DNA of 24,130 nucleotides from Dehalococcoidia bacterium (GCA_030689845.1 JAUYHV010000265.1:1-24130); one strand, 5' to 3'. Numbered from the stretch's first letter, positions 1 to 7,989 are shown. Notes: generated by a model not told the origin, from the sequence alone. Numbers and translations are program-made.

Positions 1-603
1 CCCTTTACCGACATGGCAGTGGCCCTTGGATATGCCGTTGCTACCAGGGGCGCCGATCATTTAAGGGGAACAATGCCGTGTATATCGTCTGAAGACCGGC
101 GGCTGAAAGAAATCTTCGGCGACCCTGAGACTCTCCAGAAATACATGGACAACCCCCGTTCCATTGAGAAAAAAGGGGTGTTTACGGCCTTAAACGAGGA
201 CGGTATGGCCATGGTAAACGCCCTCAACATATGCTGCTTCGTGGTGGGTGACACCCGCAGGAAGAGGCTGGTGGTGGAAGACCTTGCGGAACTCATGTCC
301 ACATGTACCGGGGTGGATATTAACGGTGACGACCTGATGAAGGTCGGGGAGCGGATTACCAACATAGAAAAGGCATTTAATGTAAGGGAAGGTATGAGGA
401 GAAAGGATGACACGCTGCCCCGGTCTTTCTTCGTGGAAGAGGAAACCGAGTGGGGTACTACGGGAATAAGCGAGGATAATTTCCAGAAGATGCTGGACGA
501 ATATTACGACTTCCGGGGATGGGATAAAGAAGGGATACCCACCAGAAAGAAGCTGGAGGAACTGGGCTTGAGCTACGTTGCCGGTCAAATCGGGGCGGAG
601 TAA
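1..603 (+). CDS. Aldehyde:ferredoxin oxidoreductase, C-terminal part (5' end outside window)
   Basis: The frame is open from base 1, so the ATG at 13 is internal to a longer gene cut by the window edge. About 200 residues remain, against roughly 600 for the family. Family hallmarks are visible: a GYAVATRGADHLRG segment near the start, an ALNICCFV segment whose cysteine fits the last ligand of the 4Fe-4S cluster in AOR enzymes, and a REGMRRKDDTLPRSF segment typical of the AOR C-terminal domain. Enzymes of this family use a tungsten-bis-pterin cofactor to interconvert aldehydes or related substrates and carboxylic acids with ferredoxin, in the cytoplasm of anaerobes. The substrate cannot be told from this fragment. 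The next gene downstream is on the opposite strand, so this is the last gene of its transcription unit. Confidence 0.9.
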   Translation, partial: PFTDMAVALGYAVATRGADHLRGTMPCISSEDRRLKEIFGDPETLQKYMDNPRSIEKKGVFTALNEDGMAMVNALNICCFVVGDTRRKRLVVEDLAELMSTCTGVDINGDDLMKVGERITNIEKAFNVREGMRRKDDTLPRSFFVEEETEWGTTGISEDNFQKMLDEYYDFRGWDKEGIPTRKKLEELGLSYVAGQIGAE

Positions 604-648
604 AGGCGAAAATCGTACTCGCCGGAAGGGGGGAACTATGCCAACCCG

Positions 649-855
649 TCAGGAAAACTGCAGCGCCCGGATAGCCAGGTTCAGAATTACCGCAAAGCTT
701 ACCCACAGGATGTAGGGCAGCATAAGCCAGCCAGCCGCCCTTGCTATCTTGAAAAACAATATCAATGTTAAGAGTATCATCACCCACAGGGCTACAATCA
801 CCAGTAGGCCGTAGTGGGGCGACCTGAGGCCGAAAAACACCTGTAAACAGGCCCT
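649..855 (-). pseudogene. tspO: tspO/MBR C-terminal remnant
   Basis: The frame encodes FFGLRSPHYGLL and later LPYILWVSFAVILNLAI, the hallmark C-terminal stretch of TspO/MBR (tryptophan-rich sensory protein) membrane proteins, including the last two or three membrane helices. A complete TspO is about 155-160 residues; only about 68 codons are open here. Upstream on the minus strand the frame runs into a stop at 856-858, and the 3' end of the M48 protease gene follows at 869, so the first helices are missing. The longest product with a start would begin at a GTG at 840 (63 residues). I call it a decayed or truncated gene. A functional short membrane protein is possible but less likely. Confidence 0.72.
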
Positions 856-868
856 TTAGTCGTTCCTT

Positions 869-2137
869 CTACCCTTTGCTGCGGAATTTCCCTGTAAGCT
901 GTTCTTCCGCCGAGCGAATAGCCCCGATGCGCTGCAGAAGGGGTGGATGGGAGTAGTGGAGAAAAACGTAGAATGGGTGGGGTGTCAGGTTGGAAAGGTT
1001 GTCGGCAGAGAGTTTCCGCAGGGCGTTAATCATACTCGCCGGATCCCGGGTAGTTTCCGCGGCGAAGCGGTCAGCCTGGTACTCGTTTTTTCTGGAAATC
1101 GCCTGCATTATTACGGACAGCGCCATTTCTAAGGGCGTGTACAGCAACCCGAAAAACAGCAGACCGGCGTAAATGGACTGCCGGTCCATGTAGAAAGCCC
1201 CGAAAAGGCTCTCGCTGCCAAGAAAGACCGAGAGCAGGAAGAATATAACCCCCGTGTGCAGTATTCCTATTATCATCCCCTGGAGGATGTGTTTTTTCTT
1301 GTAGTGACCGATTTCATGGGCCAGCACGGCTACCAGTTCCTGGACGGTGTGCTGTGCTACCAGGGTATCGAAGAGGGCTATCCGCTTGTTGCGTCCGAAT
1401 CCCGTGAAGAAGGCGTTGGACTTGCTGGAACGTTTAGAGCCGTCCATGACGAAGACGTTTTTAACCGGGAATTTTACCGACCGGGCGTAACTGAGAATAG
1501 ATTCCTTTAGCTCGCTGTCTTCCATGGGCGTAAATTTGTTGAACAGGGGCATAATCCAGGTAGGGGCAACGTATTGCATCACCAGTGAGAACAGGGTGAC
1601 GGCTATCCAGCAATACAACCAGGCAAAAGCGCCGGCATATTGGAAAAACAGGAGAATACCCGCCAGGACGGGCGCACCCAGGAGCAACCCCAGTCCCAGC
1701 CCTTTCACCCTGTCCATTATAAATGTCTTTACCGTGGTCTTGTTGAAACCGAAGCGTTCCTCGATGACAAAGGTTGCATAAATGCTGAAAGGAAGGTTGA
1801 GGAGGCTGTAGGCAAATAACAGTATACCCGTATACAGCAGCCCGTTTATCACGGGATGATATCCCCAGGCCCGAATTATTCCATCGAGGTAGTTGAAGCC
1901 GCCGGAAAACCAGAAAACCAGCAGGAGCAGTAAATTGAAGGTCCCGGTAATGAATTCAAAACGGGTTGTTGCCCTGGTATATAACTGGGACTTGCGATAT
2001 TCCTCGGGTTTATAAATCCCGTCCAGGGCAGGCGGCAGTTCGGTTTTCAGTGCCTTGAGGTTTAACAGGTCGGCAACTGTTCCCAGGAGGAATTCGATCA
2101 CCAGTGCAGCGAGGATAATAAGCAGAAACGGATTCAA
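869..2137 (-). CDS. M48-family membrane zinc protease (Ste24/CAAX prenyl protease 1 type)
   Basis: The protein has 422 residues, the usual length for Ste24-like proteases. An N-terminal multi-helix membrane region (the M48 N domain) precedes the zinc site HEIGH at residues 274-278, and the third metal ligand is probably the Glu of NEYQADRFAAE (E352). A short HPPLLQRI motif near the end is also typical. The active site should sit at or within the inner membrane. In eukaryotes the family cleaves prenylated CAAX proteins; bacterial members are thought to act in membrane protein quality control, so the substrate here is unknown. The first codon is TTG and directly follows an in-frame TAA, so no longer start exists. 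The gene points toward the tspO remnant 13 bases beyond its stop. Confidence 0.93.
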   Translation of the reverse strand: MNPFLLIILAALVIEFLLGTVADLLNLKALKTELPPALDGIYKPEEYRKSQLYTRATTRFEFITGTFNLLLLLVFWFSGGFNYLDGIIRAWGYHPVINGLLYTGILLFAYSLLNLPFSIYATFVIEERFGFNKTTVKTFIMDRVKGLGLGLLLGAPVLAGILLFFQYAGAFAWLYCWIAVTLFSLVMQYVAPTWIMPLFNKFTPMEDSELKESILSYARSVKFPVKNVFVMDGSKRSSKSNAFFTGFGRNKRIALFDTLVAQHTVQELVAVLAHEIGHYKKKHILQGMIIGILHTGVIFFLLSVFLGSESLFGAFYMDRQSIYAGLLFFGLLYTPLEMALSVIMQAISRKNEYQADRFAAETTRDPASMINALRKLSADNLSNLTPHPFYVFLHYSHPPLLQRIGAIRSAEEQLTGKFRSKG

Positions 2138-2370
2138 TTATTTTCTTTTCTAACGAGAAATTTTATCAATTTAAAGCTCAAGGTTACGGTTCCCGAACGG
2201 TTTATCCCTTTACCGCGAAAACCGGGCGGGATAACTACCTCAGTGTACAATAAAGAAGATTCTTATTTCCATGTTCCCTACCACGGCAGTCTGCTTTCCC
2301 CTTTTTGGCAGCGAGGATTTTACCGGAAAAATGAAGGAACGAACCCGGAAATGAGACGCTGCTGTGAGAC

Positions 2371-2412
2371 CTCTGTCACCCTGTCCCGATATATCGGGAC
2401 AGGGTGACAGAG
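2371..2412. repeat. Perfect 42-bp palindrome
   Basis: The two 21-base halves are exact reverse complements, with the centre between 2391 and 2392 in the core cccgatatatcggg. There is no loop and no following T-run, so it is not an ordinary intrinsic terminator. The right half (cgggacagggtgaca) recurs after the core copy at 2688-2705. Confidence 0.9.
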
Positions 2413-2687
2413 CGTAGGGTGACAAATTGGGTCCAAACCCTTCGACAGCCGGCCTTCGTAGGGGGATTGAAACGTAGGGGCGGACCCCCGTGTCCGCCCA
2501 CCCAACCCCGCCCATCGGGCAATCACAGGGGATTGCCCCTACGATGAACACAACGCACTACCATCGGCTGTCATTCCGAGCGAAGTCGAGGAATCTTTTA
2601 CCGATTATATTTGGCACCTCAACATATTATTAATGCACAGTCTTGCTCAATGCCGCCAGACCCTTCGACAGGCTCTCCGGGACGAGA

Positions 2688-2705
2688 GTCCCGATATATC
2701 GGGAC
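2688..2705. repeat. Second copy of the palindrome core
   Basis: The 18-bp perfect palindrome gtcccgatatatcgggac is followed by agggtgaca, exactly as in the right half of the 42-bp palindrome at 2371-2412. The left flank differs, so only one arm is extended here. Confidence 0.85.
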
Positions 2706-2985
2706 AGGGTGACATTATTGGGGGTAGGGTGACAGTTGGGGTATTATGACAATTGTTTCGGTGACAAAACAAAAAAACCACGGAACGCCATTGAAACGCA
2801 GGGGCACGGGATACGGTGCCCCTGCGATGCTCTTTCTTGGAAAAATGCCCCCGCCATCCCTTCCACTGTCCGTTACCGCCGCCTCTTTTCGTAACAGCCC
2901 GGGTTATGGTAATATTGGCATTCGTGGGCAAGGAACAGGGGCTTGAAGAAAATACTTTTTCAGGAATAAATAATTAACCGGGACT

Positions 2986-4296
2986 TTGCCGGAGCAGTAT
3001 AGAAAAGGAAAAGCCGGGAAGTTGACTTTTATAAAAAAATACAGCTTTCATTACGCCTGGGTTATCCTGGTGGCAGCCTGTATTCTCAATGTGCTTTCCC
3101 GGGCCAATAATTCCTCCTTCGGTGTCTATATCGACCCTCTTGTTAAACTCTTCGGCTGGAGCCGCGGCAGCGTGTCCTTTGCCTATTCCCTGGCCTTCCT
3201 GACCGGATTGCCCGCAGTGGTGGTCATGGGGTGGCTCGGCGACCGGTACGGCGTCCATAAGCTGATGATAGGGGCGTCCCTGGTGATAGCAACGGGGACC
3301 GTGCTGCTGGGGACGATAAAGGAACTCTGGCAGTTTTATATATTTTACGGGCTATTCGTCGGCTCCCTGGGTAATTCGGCATTTTCCGTGCTGCTGCCGG
3401 TTACCCTGACACGCTGGTTCCACCGCCGCCTGGGAATTGCCCTGGGTTTTTCCTTTGCTGCCCTGGGGCTCGGCCCCATGATTTTTGCTCCATTAATCCG
3501 CTGGCTTATAGAGACCCGTGGCTGGAGCTGGACGTTTACCCTGATGGGAATCATCCTGGGCAGTGTCCTCATCATTTTTTCCTCGTTTATCCGGGGCAGC
3601 CCGTATGAAAAAGGGCTGCCGGCTTACGGGCTGGAAGGCTCACCCCCTGAGCCTCCTCCACCGGCGTCATCGGGTATCATACCTCCCGGCTTGCGGCAGG
3701 TCCTGGCAAAACGGCCCGTCTGGTTTTTAATGGGTATCCACCACCTCGGATGCGTGGGTCATTCCATAGTGCTGGCCCACGTGGTATCCATGGCTACCTT
3801 CCAGGGGGTCCCCGGTGTCACCGCAGCCGGAGTCCTCAGCACCATCGCCGGTATCTCCATTATCAGCCGCTTCACGTTTTCCGTCCTGGCGGAGCGGCTT
3901 GGGGGCAGGGCCCTTCTCACCATTGTCCTGATAGGACAGAGTACCCCGGTTATTATTTTATTGTTTGCCCACGAGGCCTGGGTATTTTATCTCTTTGCCG
4001 TGGTCTTCGGGTTGTGTTACGGCGGCGAAATGGTAGGCTTTCCCATAATAAACCGGCAGTTATTCGGCACTAAAGCGCCCCTGGCTTCCATATTTTCCCT
4101 CGAGATGCTGGGAGCCAGCACCGGTATGGCCCTGGGGGGCTGGCTGGGGGGAACACTTTTCGATTTGAGCGGCACTTATACCTGGGCGATTCTAACGTCT
4201 ATCGGGGCCGGCTACCTGGGTCTGCCCCTGGCCCTATCCCTGCCCCGCCGGGCGCAGCATATCCAGGCCGCCATAACAAGCACCGGCAGCGCCTGA
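2986..4296 (+). CDS. Major facilitator superfamily transporter (OFA/monocarboxylate-like)
   Basis: The protein has 436 residues with about 12 hydrophobic helices in two halves joined by a hydrophilic, proline-rich loop near residues 205-235. The loop between helices 2 and 3 carries the MFS signature GWLGDRYGVHKLM. The overall look (an early NNSSFGVYIDPLVKLFGW stretch) resembles the oxalate/formate antiporter and monocarboxylate transporter branches, so an organic anion is a reasonable but unproven substrate. The frame opens after a TAA at 2971. The first start is TTG at 2986, and a second in-frame TTG at 3022 lies nearer the first helix, so the true start is uncertain. No partner gene is adjacent on the same strand. 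Confidence 0.9.
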   Translation: MPEQYRKGKAGKLTFIKKYSFHYAWVILVAACILNVLSRANNSSFGVYIDPLVKLFGWSRGSVSFAYSLAFLTGLPAVVVMGWLGDRYGVHKLMIGASLVIATGTVLLGTIKELWQFYIFYGLFVGSLGNSAFSVLLPVTLTRWFHRRLGIALGFSFAALGLGPMIFAPLIRWLIETRGWSWTFTLMGIILGSVLIIFSSFIRGSPYEKGLPAYGLEGSPPEPPPPASSGIIPPGLRQVLAKRPVWFLMGIHHLGCVGHSIVLAHVVSMATFQGVPGVTAAGVLSTIAGISIISRFTFSVLAERLGGRALLTIVLIGQSTPVIILLFAHEAWVFYLFAVVFGLCYGGEMVGFPIINRQLFGTKAPLASIFSLEMLGASTGMALGGWLGGTLFDLSGTYTWAILTSIGAGYLGLPLALSLPRRAQHIQAAITSTGSA

Positions 4297-4328
4297 GGCA
4301 ACCAACTGAATCGGCTGGCGGCAGCACC

Positions 4329-4405
4329 AGGGGTAACCATTCCGTTCTCCGTTCCGAGAGCCTGCGGTCGAGAACCCCGATGTATCGGGGCAGAGGATTA
4401 CCCCT
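4329..4405. repeat. Nested inverted-repeat element in transporter/Fe-S gene spacer
   Basis: Outer arms aggggtaa (4329-4336) and ttacccct (4398-4405) enclose a near-palindrome ccccgatgtatcgggg (4375-4390). The inner core resembles the palindrome cores at 2391 and 2697. It sits between the convergent transporter and Fe-S protein genes. It lacks a T-run, so a terminator role is only possible. Confidence 0.65.
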
Positions 4406-4428
4406 ACGGTGGTTTGGGTGAAGTCCTA

Positions 4429-5733
4429 CTAAAGCAGGCGGCTCAGTGCCCCCGTCCTCTTCCTGGCAGCAGCGACCATCCCGTTCAAAAATACCGAGCG
4501 CAGGGGTTTTATCGCCAGCATGGCCCGGGACGGCGGGGATTTTTCCAGCGCTTCCAGTATCCTTCCCAAGGCACGGAAGCCGGGCATTTCCGGGTTATCG
4601 AATATGAGGTTCGAGAGCTTTCCCCGTTCGATAGCCATCATAACCGTGCGGTGGAACATTGTTTCGGGAGTAATTACCCGTTTTTCCCGGGGCTTCATAG
4701 CCAGGGCTCCGAATTTACAGGTTGAATGGCATAAGCCACATCCGAGACAAATGGCGTCATCCCGCACCGCTCGGCGTATTTCCTTCCTGTCTTTTTTCTC
4801 TTTAGTGATGGTAATAGCTTCGATGGGACAGGCAGGGGCGCAGTCACCGCACCCGTTGCAAAGGGAGAGGTCGACGGTCATAATCCAGTTGGAAGTGATG
4901 ATGGTACTGTGCATATTGAAGGTCTTCATGCCCTTCATGAGGTGGCAGCAACAGCCGCAGCAGTTACAGATAAAGGATGCCTTGCGCTGCACGTTGTCAC
5001 AGGTCTGGGCCAATCCGGCTTTTTTGCTCGCCTCCAGAATAGCCATTGCCTCCCCAGTTTTTATCCGTCTGGTGATTCCGCTGTTTATCAGAGAGGAGGC
5101 GGCGTAGTTCAGGGTGATACAGTTTTCCATGGGAGCATCGCAAACCGTACCCATGTGCTGTGCGGTATGGCGGCACTGGCAGATGGCGACTGCCAGGTCC
5201 GTTGCCGACGTGATAATGCTGGTAGCCCGTTCCCAGTCGAGGATTTCCGTATTGGTTTCTCCCGCCAAAGCTTCCTCGCGTACCAGGGAACGGAAGAGCT
5301 GGGTTTTGCCCCGGTAGGCTGAACGGGTGAAAAGGTCCTCTTCCTGAAAGTAAACCTCGAAAAGGCGGGCCAGTTCAGCCATGGGCACGTCCTCGCGGGT
5401 ACGCATGAAGACGAACTCGAAAAAGCCTATGGCTACCGGGGCCAGGGAGAAATAAGATTGTCCTTCGTGCTCCAGGTCTAAAATAAGGCCCCGGCGGGCC
5501 ATATCGGTTAATTTGTCTCCCAGCCTGTCAGAGGGGATGCCCAGGCGGCGGGAAAGCAGTGTCAGGCTGGTGGGTTGGGTCGGCAGCCGGGCGGCAAGCT
5601 CGGCGTCTTCAGGGGTGAAGAGCATCTTGAGGATTTCCATGAAGGTGGGGGAACCGGGTGCCCCTGGGATAGTCTGGTCCAACCGCTGCTGCAGCCGCGC
5701 GTGGTGGTGTTCGGAAATATCGACATGTCCCAT
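4429..5733 (-). CDS. 4Fe-4S binding protein with winged-helix-like N-terminus
   Basis: The protein has 434 residues. Residues about 30-100 look like a winged-helix fold (a segment SRRLGIPSDRLGDKLTDMAR, then RGLILDLE), followed by a helical region. Cysteines begin with CQC at 185-187, C198 and C205, then a very cysteine-dense CNCCGCCC at 256-263. Two classical ferredoxin motifs follow: CNGCGDCAPACP (C292, C295, C298, C302) and CLGCGLCHSTC (C329, C332, C335, C339). The tail after about residue 350 is helical without cysteines. It probably carries electrons between cytoplasmic redox enzymes in an anaerobe; the N-terminal domain could bind DNA or a partner protein. I do not recognise a named family. 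It is divergent from the nitrogen/C1 operon and has its own promoter-like sequence. Confidence 0.85.
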   Translation of the reverse strand: MGHVDISEHHHARLQQRLDQTIPGAPGSPTFMEILKMLFTPEDAELAARLPTQPTSLTLLSRRLGIPSDRLGDKLTDMARRGLILDLEHEGQSYFSLAPVAIGFFEFVFMRTREDVPMAELARLFEVYFQEEDLFTRSAYRGKTQLFRSLVREEALAGETNTEILDWERATSIITSATDLAVAICQCRHTAQHMGTVCDAPMENCITLNYAASSLINSGITRRIKTGEAMAILEASKKAGLAQTCDNVQRKASFICNCCGCCCHLMKGMKTFNMHSTIITSNWIMTVDLSLCNGCGDCAPACPIEAITITKEKKDRKEIRRAVRDDAICLGCGLCHSTCKFGALAMKPREKRVITPETMFHRTVMMAIERGKLSNLIFDNPEMPGFRALGRILEALEKSPPSRAMLAIKPLRSVFLNGMVAAARKRTGALSRLL

Positions 5734-5775
5734 GCTATACTCCCCTTTTCAGGATAACTGAATGTATGCTTTAAT

Positions 5776-5803
5776 GTTATATTACCCGGCGGTTATTTTT
5801 CAA
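5776..5803 (-). promoter_or_regulatory. Candidate sigma-70 promoter for the Fe-S protein gene
   Basis: Read on the minus strand, TTGAAA (5798-5803) is followed after 16 bases by TATAAC (5776-5781). This lies about 45-70 bases upstream of the start at 5733, with an aggggag ribosome-binding stretch close to the start codon. Confidence 0.55.
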
Positions 5804-5869
5804 GAAAACCGGCACGCAGAAGACAGAAATTACGGGAAAATATTAATTGGGGAATATGAGGAAGACATG

Positions 5870-5898
5870 TTGACACCGGGAAAACGCTGTGGCATAAT
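5870..5898 (+). promoter_or_regulatory. Strong sigma-70 type promoter of the C1/nitrogen operon
   Basis: A perfect -35 box TTGACA (5870-5875) is separated by 17 bases from CATAAT (5893-5898), which matches the -10 consensus at five of six positions. The expected transcription start, near 5904-5906, falls inside the palindrome at 5902-5921. The first gene of the operon starts at 5956. Confidence 0.8.
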
Positions 5899-5901
5899 AA
5901 C

Positions 5902-5921
5902 GTAGGTAACCGTTTACCTAC
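5902..5921 (+). promoter_or_regulatory. Operator palindrome, probable NrpR site
   Basis: The sequence gtaggtaaccgtttacctac has perfect 8-bp arms around a 4-base centre and contains GGTA-N6-TACC. Operators of this shape are known for NrpR in Methanosarcina (recalled, not searched). It begins four bases after the -10 box, so a bound repressor would block initiation. The operon it controls ends with an NrpR gene, which supports autoregulation in response to nitrogen status. Confidence 0.72.
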
Positions 5922-5955
5922 CTGCTGGTTGCCGCAATTTAATTAAAACAAGACA

Positions 5956-6363
5956 ATGTCAATACCTGAGCAAATTAAATTTAAGCCTAAAATAACCGTT
6001 TTTCACTGCTTTAATGCCTTCAGCGACCCGTCACTGGTGTCCAACGGAAACTTTGAGGTCAAAAGCGTGAAAATGGCCTGCTCCAGTCTTACCAGGGAGG
6101 TCTTCCTCCTGAGGGCCTTTGAATCCGGGGCGGATGCTGTGGTGGTGCTGGTGTGCCCGGTGGGGCAATGCGATTATCTCCAGGGCAATATCAGGGCAGC
6201 CAGGCGGGTTGCGCGGATGAAAAAACTGGTGGATGAAATCGGGATCGACGGCAAGCGCCTGAATATTTACAATGTTACCAGGGGGGATAAGTCCGCTGTT
6301 GCCGAAATAATACAAAAGACCGTCAGCGACCTGGCTGTTTTAGGGCCGAATCCGGCGGCTTAA
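5956..6363 (+). CDS. MvhD/FlpD-like hydrogenase iron-sulfur subunit
   Basis: The protein has 135 residues, normal for this family. The core segments GADAVVVLVCPVGQCDYLQG and NIRAARRVARMKKLVDEIGI match the MvhD/FlpD pattern CxxGxCHYxxGN-RR. Cysteines at 18, 42, 67 and 72 could bind the 2Fe-2S cluster; the first site (HCFNAF) has fewer cysteines than many homologues. MvhD links electron donors to heterodisulfide-reductase-type complexes, and in acetogens such as Moorella it is associated with MetF/MetV. Here it is the first gene of the operon, 24 bases before metV, so it most likely passes electrons to or from the MetV-MetF pair. No HdrA, HdrB or HdrC gene is present in this window. Confidence 0.88.
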   Translation: MSIPEQIKFKPKITVFHCFNAFSDPSLVSNGNFEVKSVKMACSSLTREVFLLRAFESGADAVVVLVCPVGQCDYLQGNIRAARRVARMKKLVDEIGIDGKRLNIYNVTRGDKSAVAEIIQKTVSDLAVLGPNPAA

Positions 6364-6387
6364 TCTATTTAAAGAGCGTAAAAAACA

Positions 6388-7056
6388 ATGATAGTTGGAG
6401 AACAAAAGCCCTTAGCAGAAATAAAAAACATCGTAGCTCCGTATTCAAAAATCCTCATTCTCGGCTGCGGCACCTGTGTCAAAACCTGCTTTGCCGGGGG
6501 GGAGGACGAGGTGGCTACCCTGGCTTCCGCCTTGCGGCTGTCCATGAAGAAAGACGGCAGGGAAATAAAGATTGATGAACTTACCGTCGAGCGCCAGTGC
6601 GAGGACGAGTTTTTAAGACAGGCGGCTTCAAACATTTCCGGCAGCGAAGCCGTCCTTTCCCTCGCCTGCGGAGCCGGTGTCCAGATGGTTGCCGACCGGT
6701 TCAAAAAGACCCCGGCCTTACCGGGTGTGAACACAACCTTTATCGGCATCCTGGAAAAGCAGGGGCTTTTCACTGAAAAATGCCTCGGCTGTGGCGATTG
6801 TGTACTTGACCGTTTTGCCGGTATCTGTCCTGTGACCTGCTGCTCCAAGAAACTCCTGAATGGACCCTGCGGCGGGTCTCAAAACGGAAAATGTGAAGTC
6901 AATTCCGATATCGAATGCGCCTGGCAGAATATTATCGACCGCTACAAGGCCCTGGGACAGATGGACAGGTTGACCGCCTATTACCCGGCACGGGACTGGC
7001 GCAACAGCAGCGCTGGCGGGCTCAGAAAGTTAGTCAGGGAGGACCATGTAATTTGA
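6388..7056 (+). CDS. metV: MetV: methylenetetrahydrofolate reductase C-terminal domain protein
   Basis: The protein has 222 residues, close to the size of acetogen MetV. The N-terminal part has CGTCVKTC (C27, C30, C34). The C-terminal half has CLGCGDCVLDRFAGICPVT, then NGPCGGSQNGKCEV and ECAW, the signature of the MTHFR C-terminal zinc/Fe-S domain. MetV is the Fe-S partner of MetF in 5,10-methylene-tetrahydrofolate reduction in Wood-Ljungdahl organisms. The stop codon overlaps the start of metF (TTGA overlap at 7053-7056), which implies translational coupling and a stable complex. The neighbouring MvhD-like protein supports an electron-transfer role. Confidence 0.9.
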   Translation: MIVGEQKPLAEIKNIVAPYSKILILGCGTCVKTCFAGGEDEVATLASALRLSMKKDGREIKIDELTVERQCEDEFLRQAASNISGSEAVLSLACGAGVQMVADRFKKTPALPGVNTTFIGILEKQGLFTEKCLGCGDCVLDRFAGICPVTCCSKKLLNGPCGGSQNGKCEVNSDIECAWQNIIDRYKALGQMDRLTAYYPARDWRNSSAGGLRKLVREDHVI

Positions 7057-7976
7057 ACGGCAGTAGACTGAAACAAATCTTATCGTCGGGAAAATTTGCC
7101 GTTACCGCCGAATGCGGCCCGCCCCGCGGGGCAAACACGGAAGTGGTACGTAAAAAGGCCTCCTTTTTAAAGGACTGCGCCGACGCGGTAAATGTTACGG
7201 ACAACCAGACGGCCATAGTTCGGATGTCCAGCCTTGCCGCCTGCGCCCACCTTATGCAGATGGGCATCGAACCCGTGCTGCAGATGGTCACCCGCGACCG
7301 CAACCGGATTGCCCTGCAGTCGGATATCATGGGCGCGTATTCCCTCGGCATCAGAAATATTTTGTGCCTCACCGGCGACCACCAGACGTTTGGCAGCCAG
7401 CCGGATGCCCTGAACGTCTTCGATATTGATTCCATGAATCTGCTTCATGCCGTCAGAACCATGCGGGAGGTGGGCACGGACATGAGCGGCTACAAGCTCG
7501 ATGTCGCCCCCCGGATGTTCATAGGCGCCGCGGCAAATCCTTTTGCCGACCCCTTTGAATACCGCGTTATCCGTTTGGCCAAGAAAATAGCTGCCGGAGC
7601 GGAGTTTATCCAGACCCAGTGCATATATGATATGAAACGGTTTAAAGAGTGGATTAAAATGGCCCGGGAGCAGGGACTCACGGAGAAAGTCCACATATTG
7701 GCAGGAGTAACCCCCCTGAAATCGGCCGGGATGGCAAAATACATGGCTGCAAAGGTCCCGGGCATGATCGTGCCCGAGTTTCTTATCAAACGGATGGAAG
7801 GAGTCCCCAAGGAAAAAGCTGCGGAAGAAGGGATGAAGATTTGCCTCGAGACTATACAGGAAGTGCGCCAGATACCGGAAATCCACGGCGTTCATATCAT
7901 GGCTATCGAGTGGGAAGAGAAAGTACAGGAAATTGTAAAAGCCGCTGGCCTCTTCCCCCGTCCCCAGCCGGTTTAG
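7053..7976 (+). CDS. metF: MetF: 5,10-methylenetetrahydrofolate reductase
   Basis: I place the start at TTG 7053, giving 307 residues. It has a good ribosome-binding site agggagga at 7036-7043 with 9-base spacing and overlaps the metV stop by four bases. The open frame extends further upstream, but that part lies in metV. Family features are VTAECGPPRG with the likely catalytic Glu (E20), CLTGDHQ with the flavin-contacting Asp (D109), and the (beta/alpha)8-barrel pattern ending in PLKSAGMAKYMAAKVPGMIV and GVHIMAIEWEEKV. It reduces methylene-THF to methyl-THF, or works in reverse, using a flavin. In the acetogen type it receives electrons through MetV. Confidence 0.93.
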   Translation: MNGSRLKQILSSGKFAVTAECGPPRGANTEVVRKKASFLKDCADAVNVTDNQTAIVRMSSLAACAHLMQMGIEPVLQMVTRDRNRIALQSDIMGAYSLGIRNILCLTGDHQTFGSQPDALNVFDIDSMNLLHAVRTMREVGTDMSGYKLDVAPRMFIGAAANPFADPFEYRVIRLAKKIAAGAEFIQTQCIYDMKRFKEWIKMAREQGLTEKVHILAGVTPLKSAGMAKYMAAKVPGMIVPEFLIKRMEGVPKEKAAEEGMKICLETIQEVRQIPEIHGVHIMAIEWEEKVQEIVKAAGLFPRPQPV

Positions 7977-7989
7977 CCGGGAGCCTATT

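Larger units (their letters stand above)
2138..2985. repeat. Gene-free spacer rich in degenerate repeats and hairpins
   Basis: I see no convincing gene in this stretch between the divergent protease and transporter genes. It holds several inverted elements. These are a perfect 42-bp palindrome (2371-2412); a hairpin with 8-bp arms gggcggac/gtccgccc (2478-2485 and 2492-2499); a hairpin gggcaatc/gattgccc (2517-2524 and 2531-2538); a segment tcattccgagcgaagtcgag (2571-2590); a segment cccttcgacaggctctccgg (2661-2680); and a second copy of the palindrome core at 2688-2705. Such mosaics look like the dispersed small repeats of some bacterial genomes. Open frames here are short, overlap on both strands and resemble no family. 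Confidence 0.75.

Noticed and set aside
2371..2412. The 42-bp palindrome as an intrinsic terminator
   Set aside because: It has no loop and no T-run, and the genes on both sides start nearby and do not end there.
2647..2946. Overlapping short frames on both strands in the repeat-rich spacer
   Set aside because: They are made of repeat sequence, have no family resemblance and lack good ribosome-binding sites.
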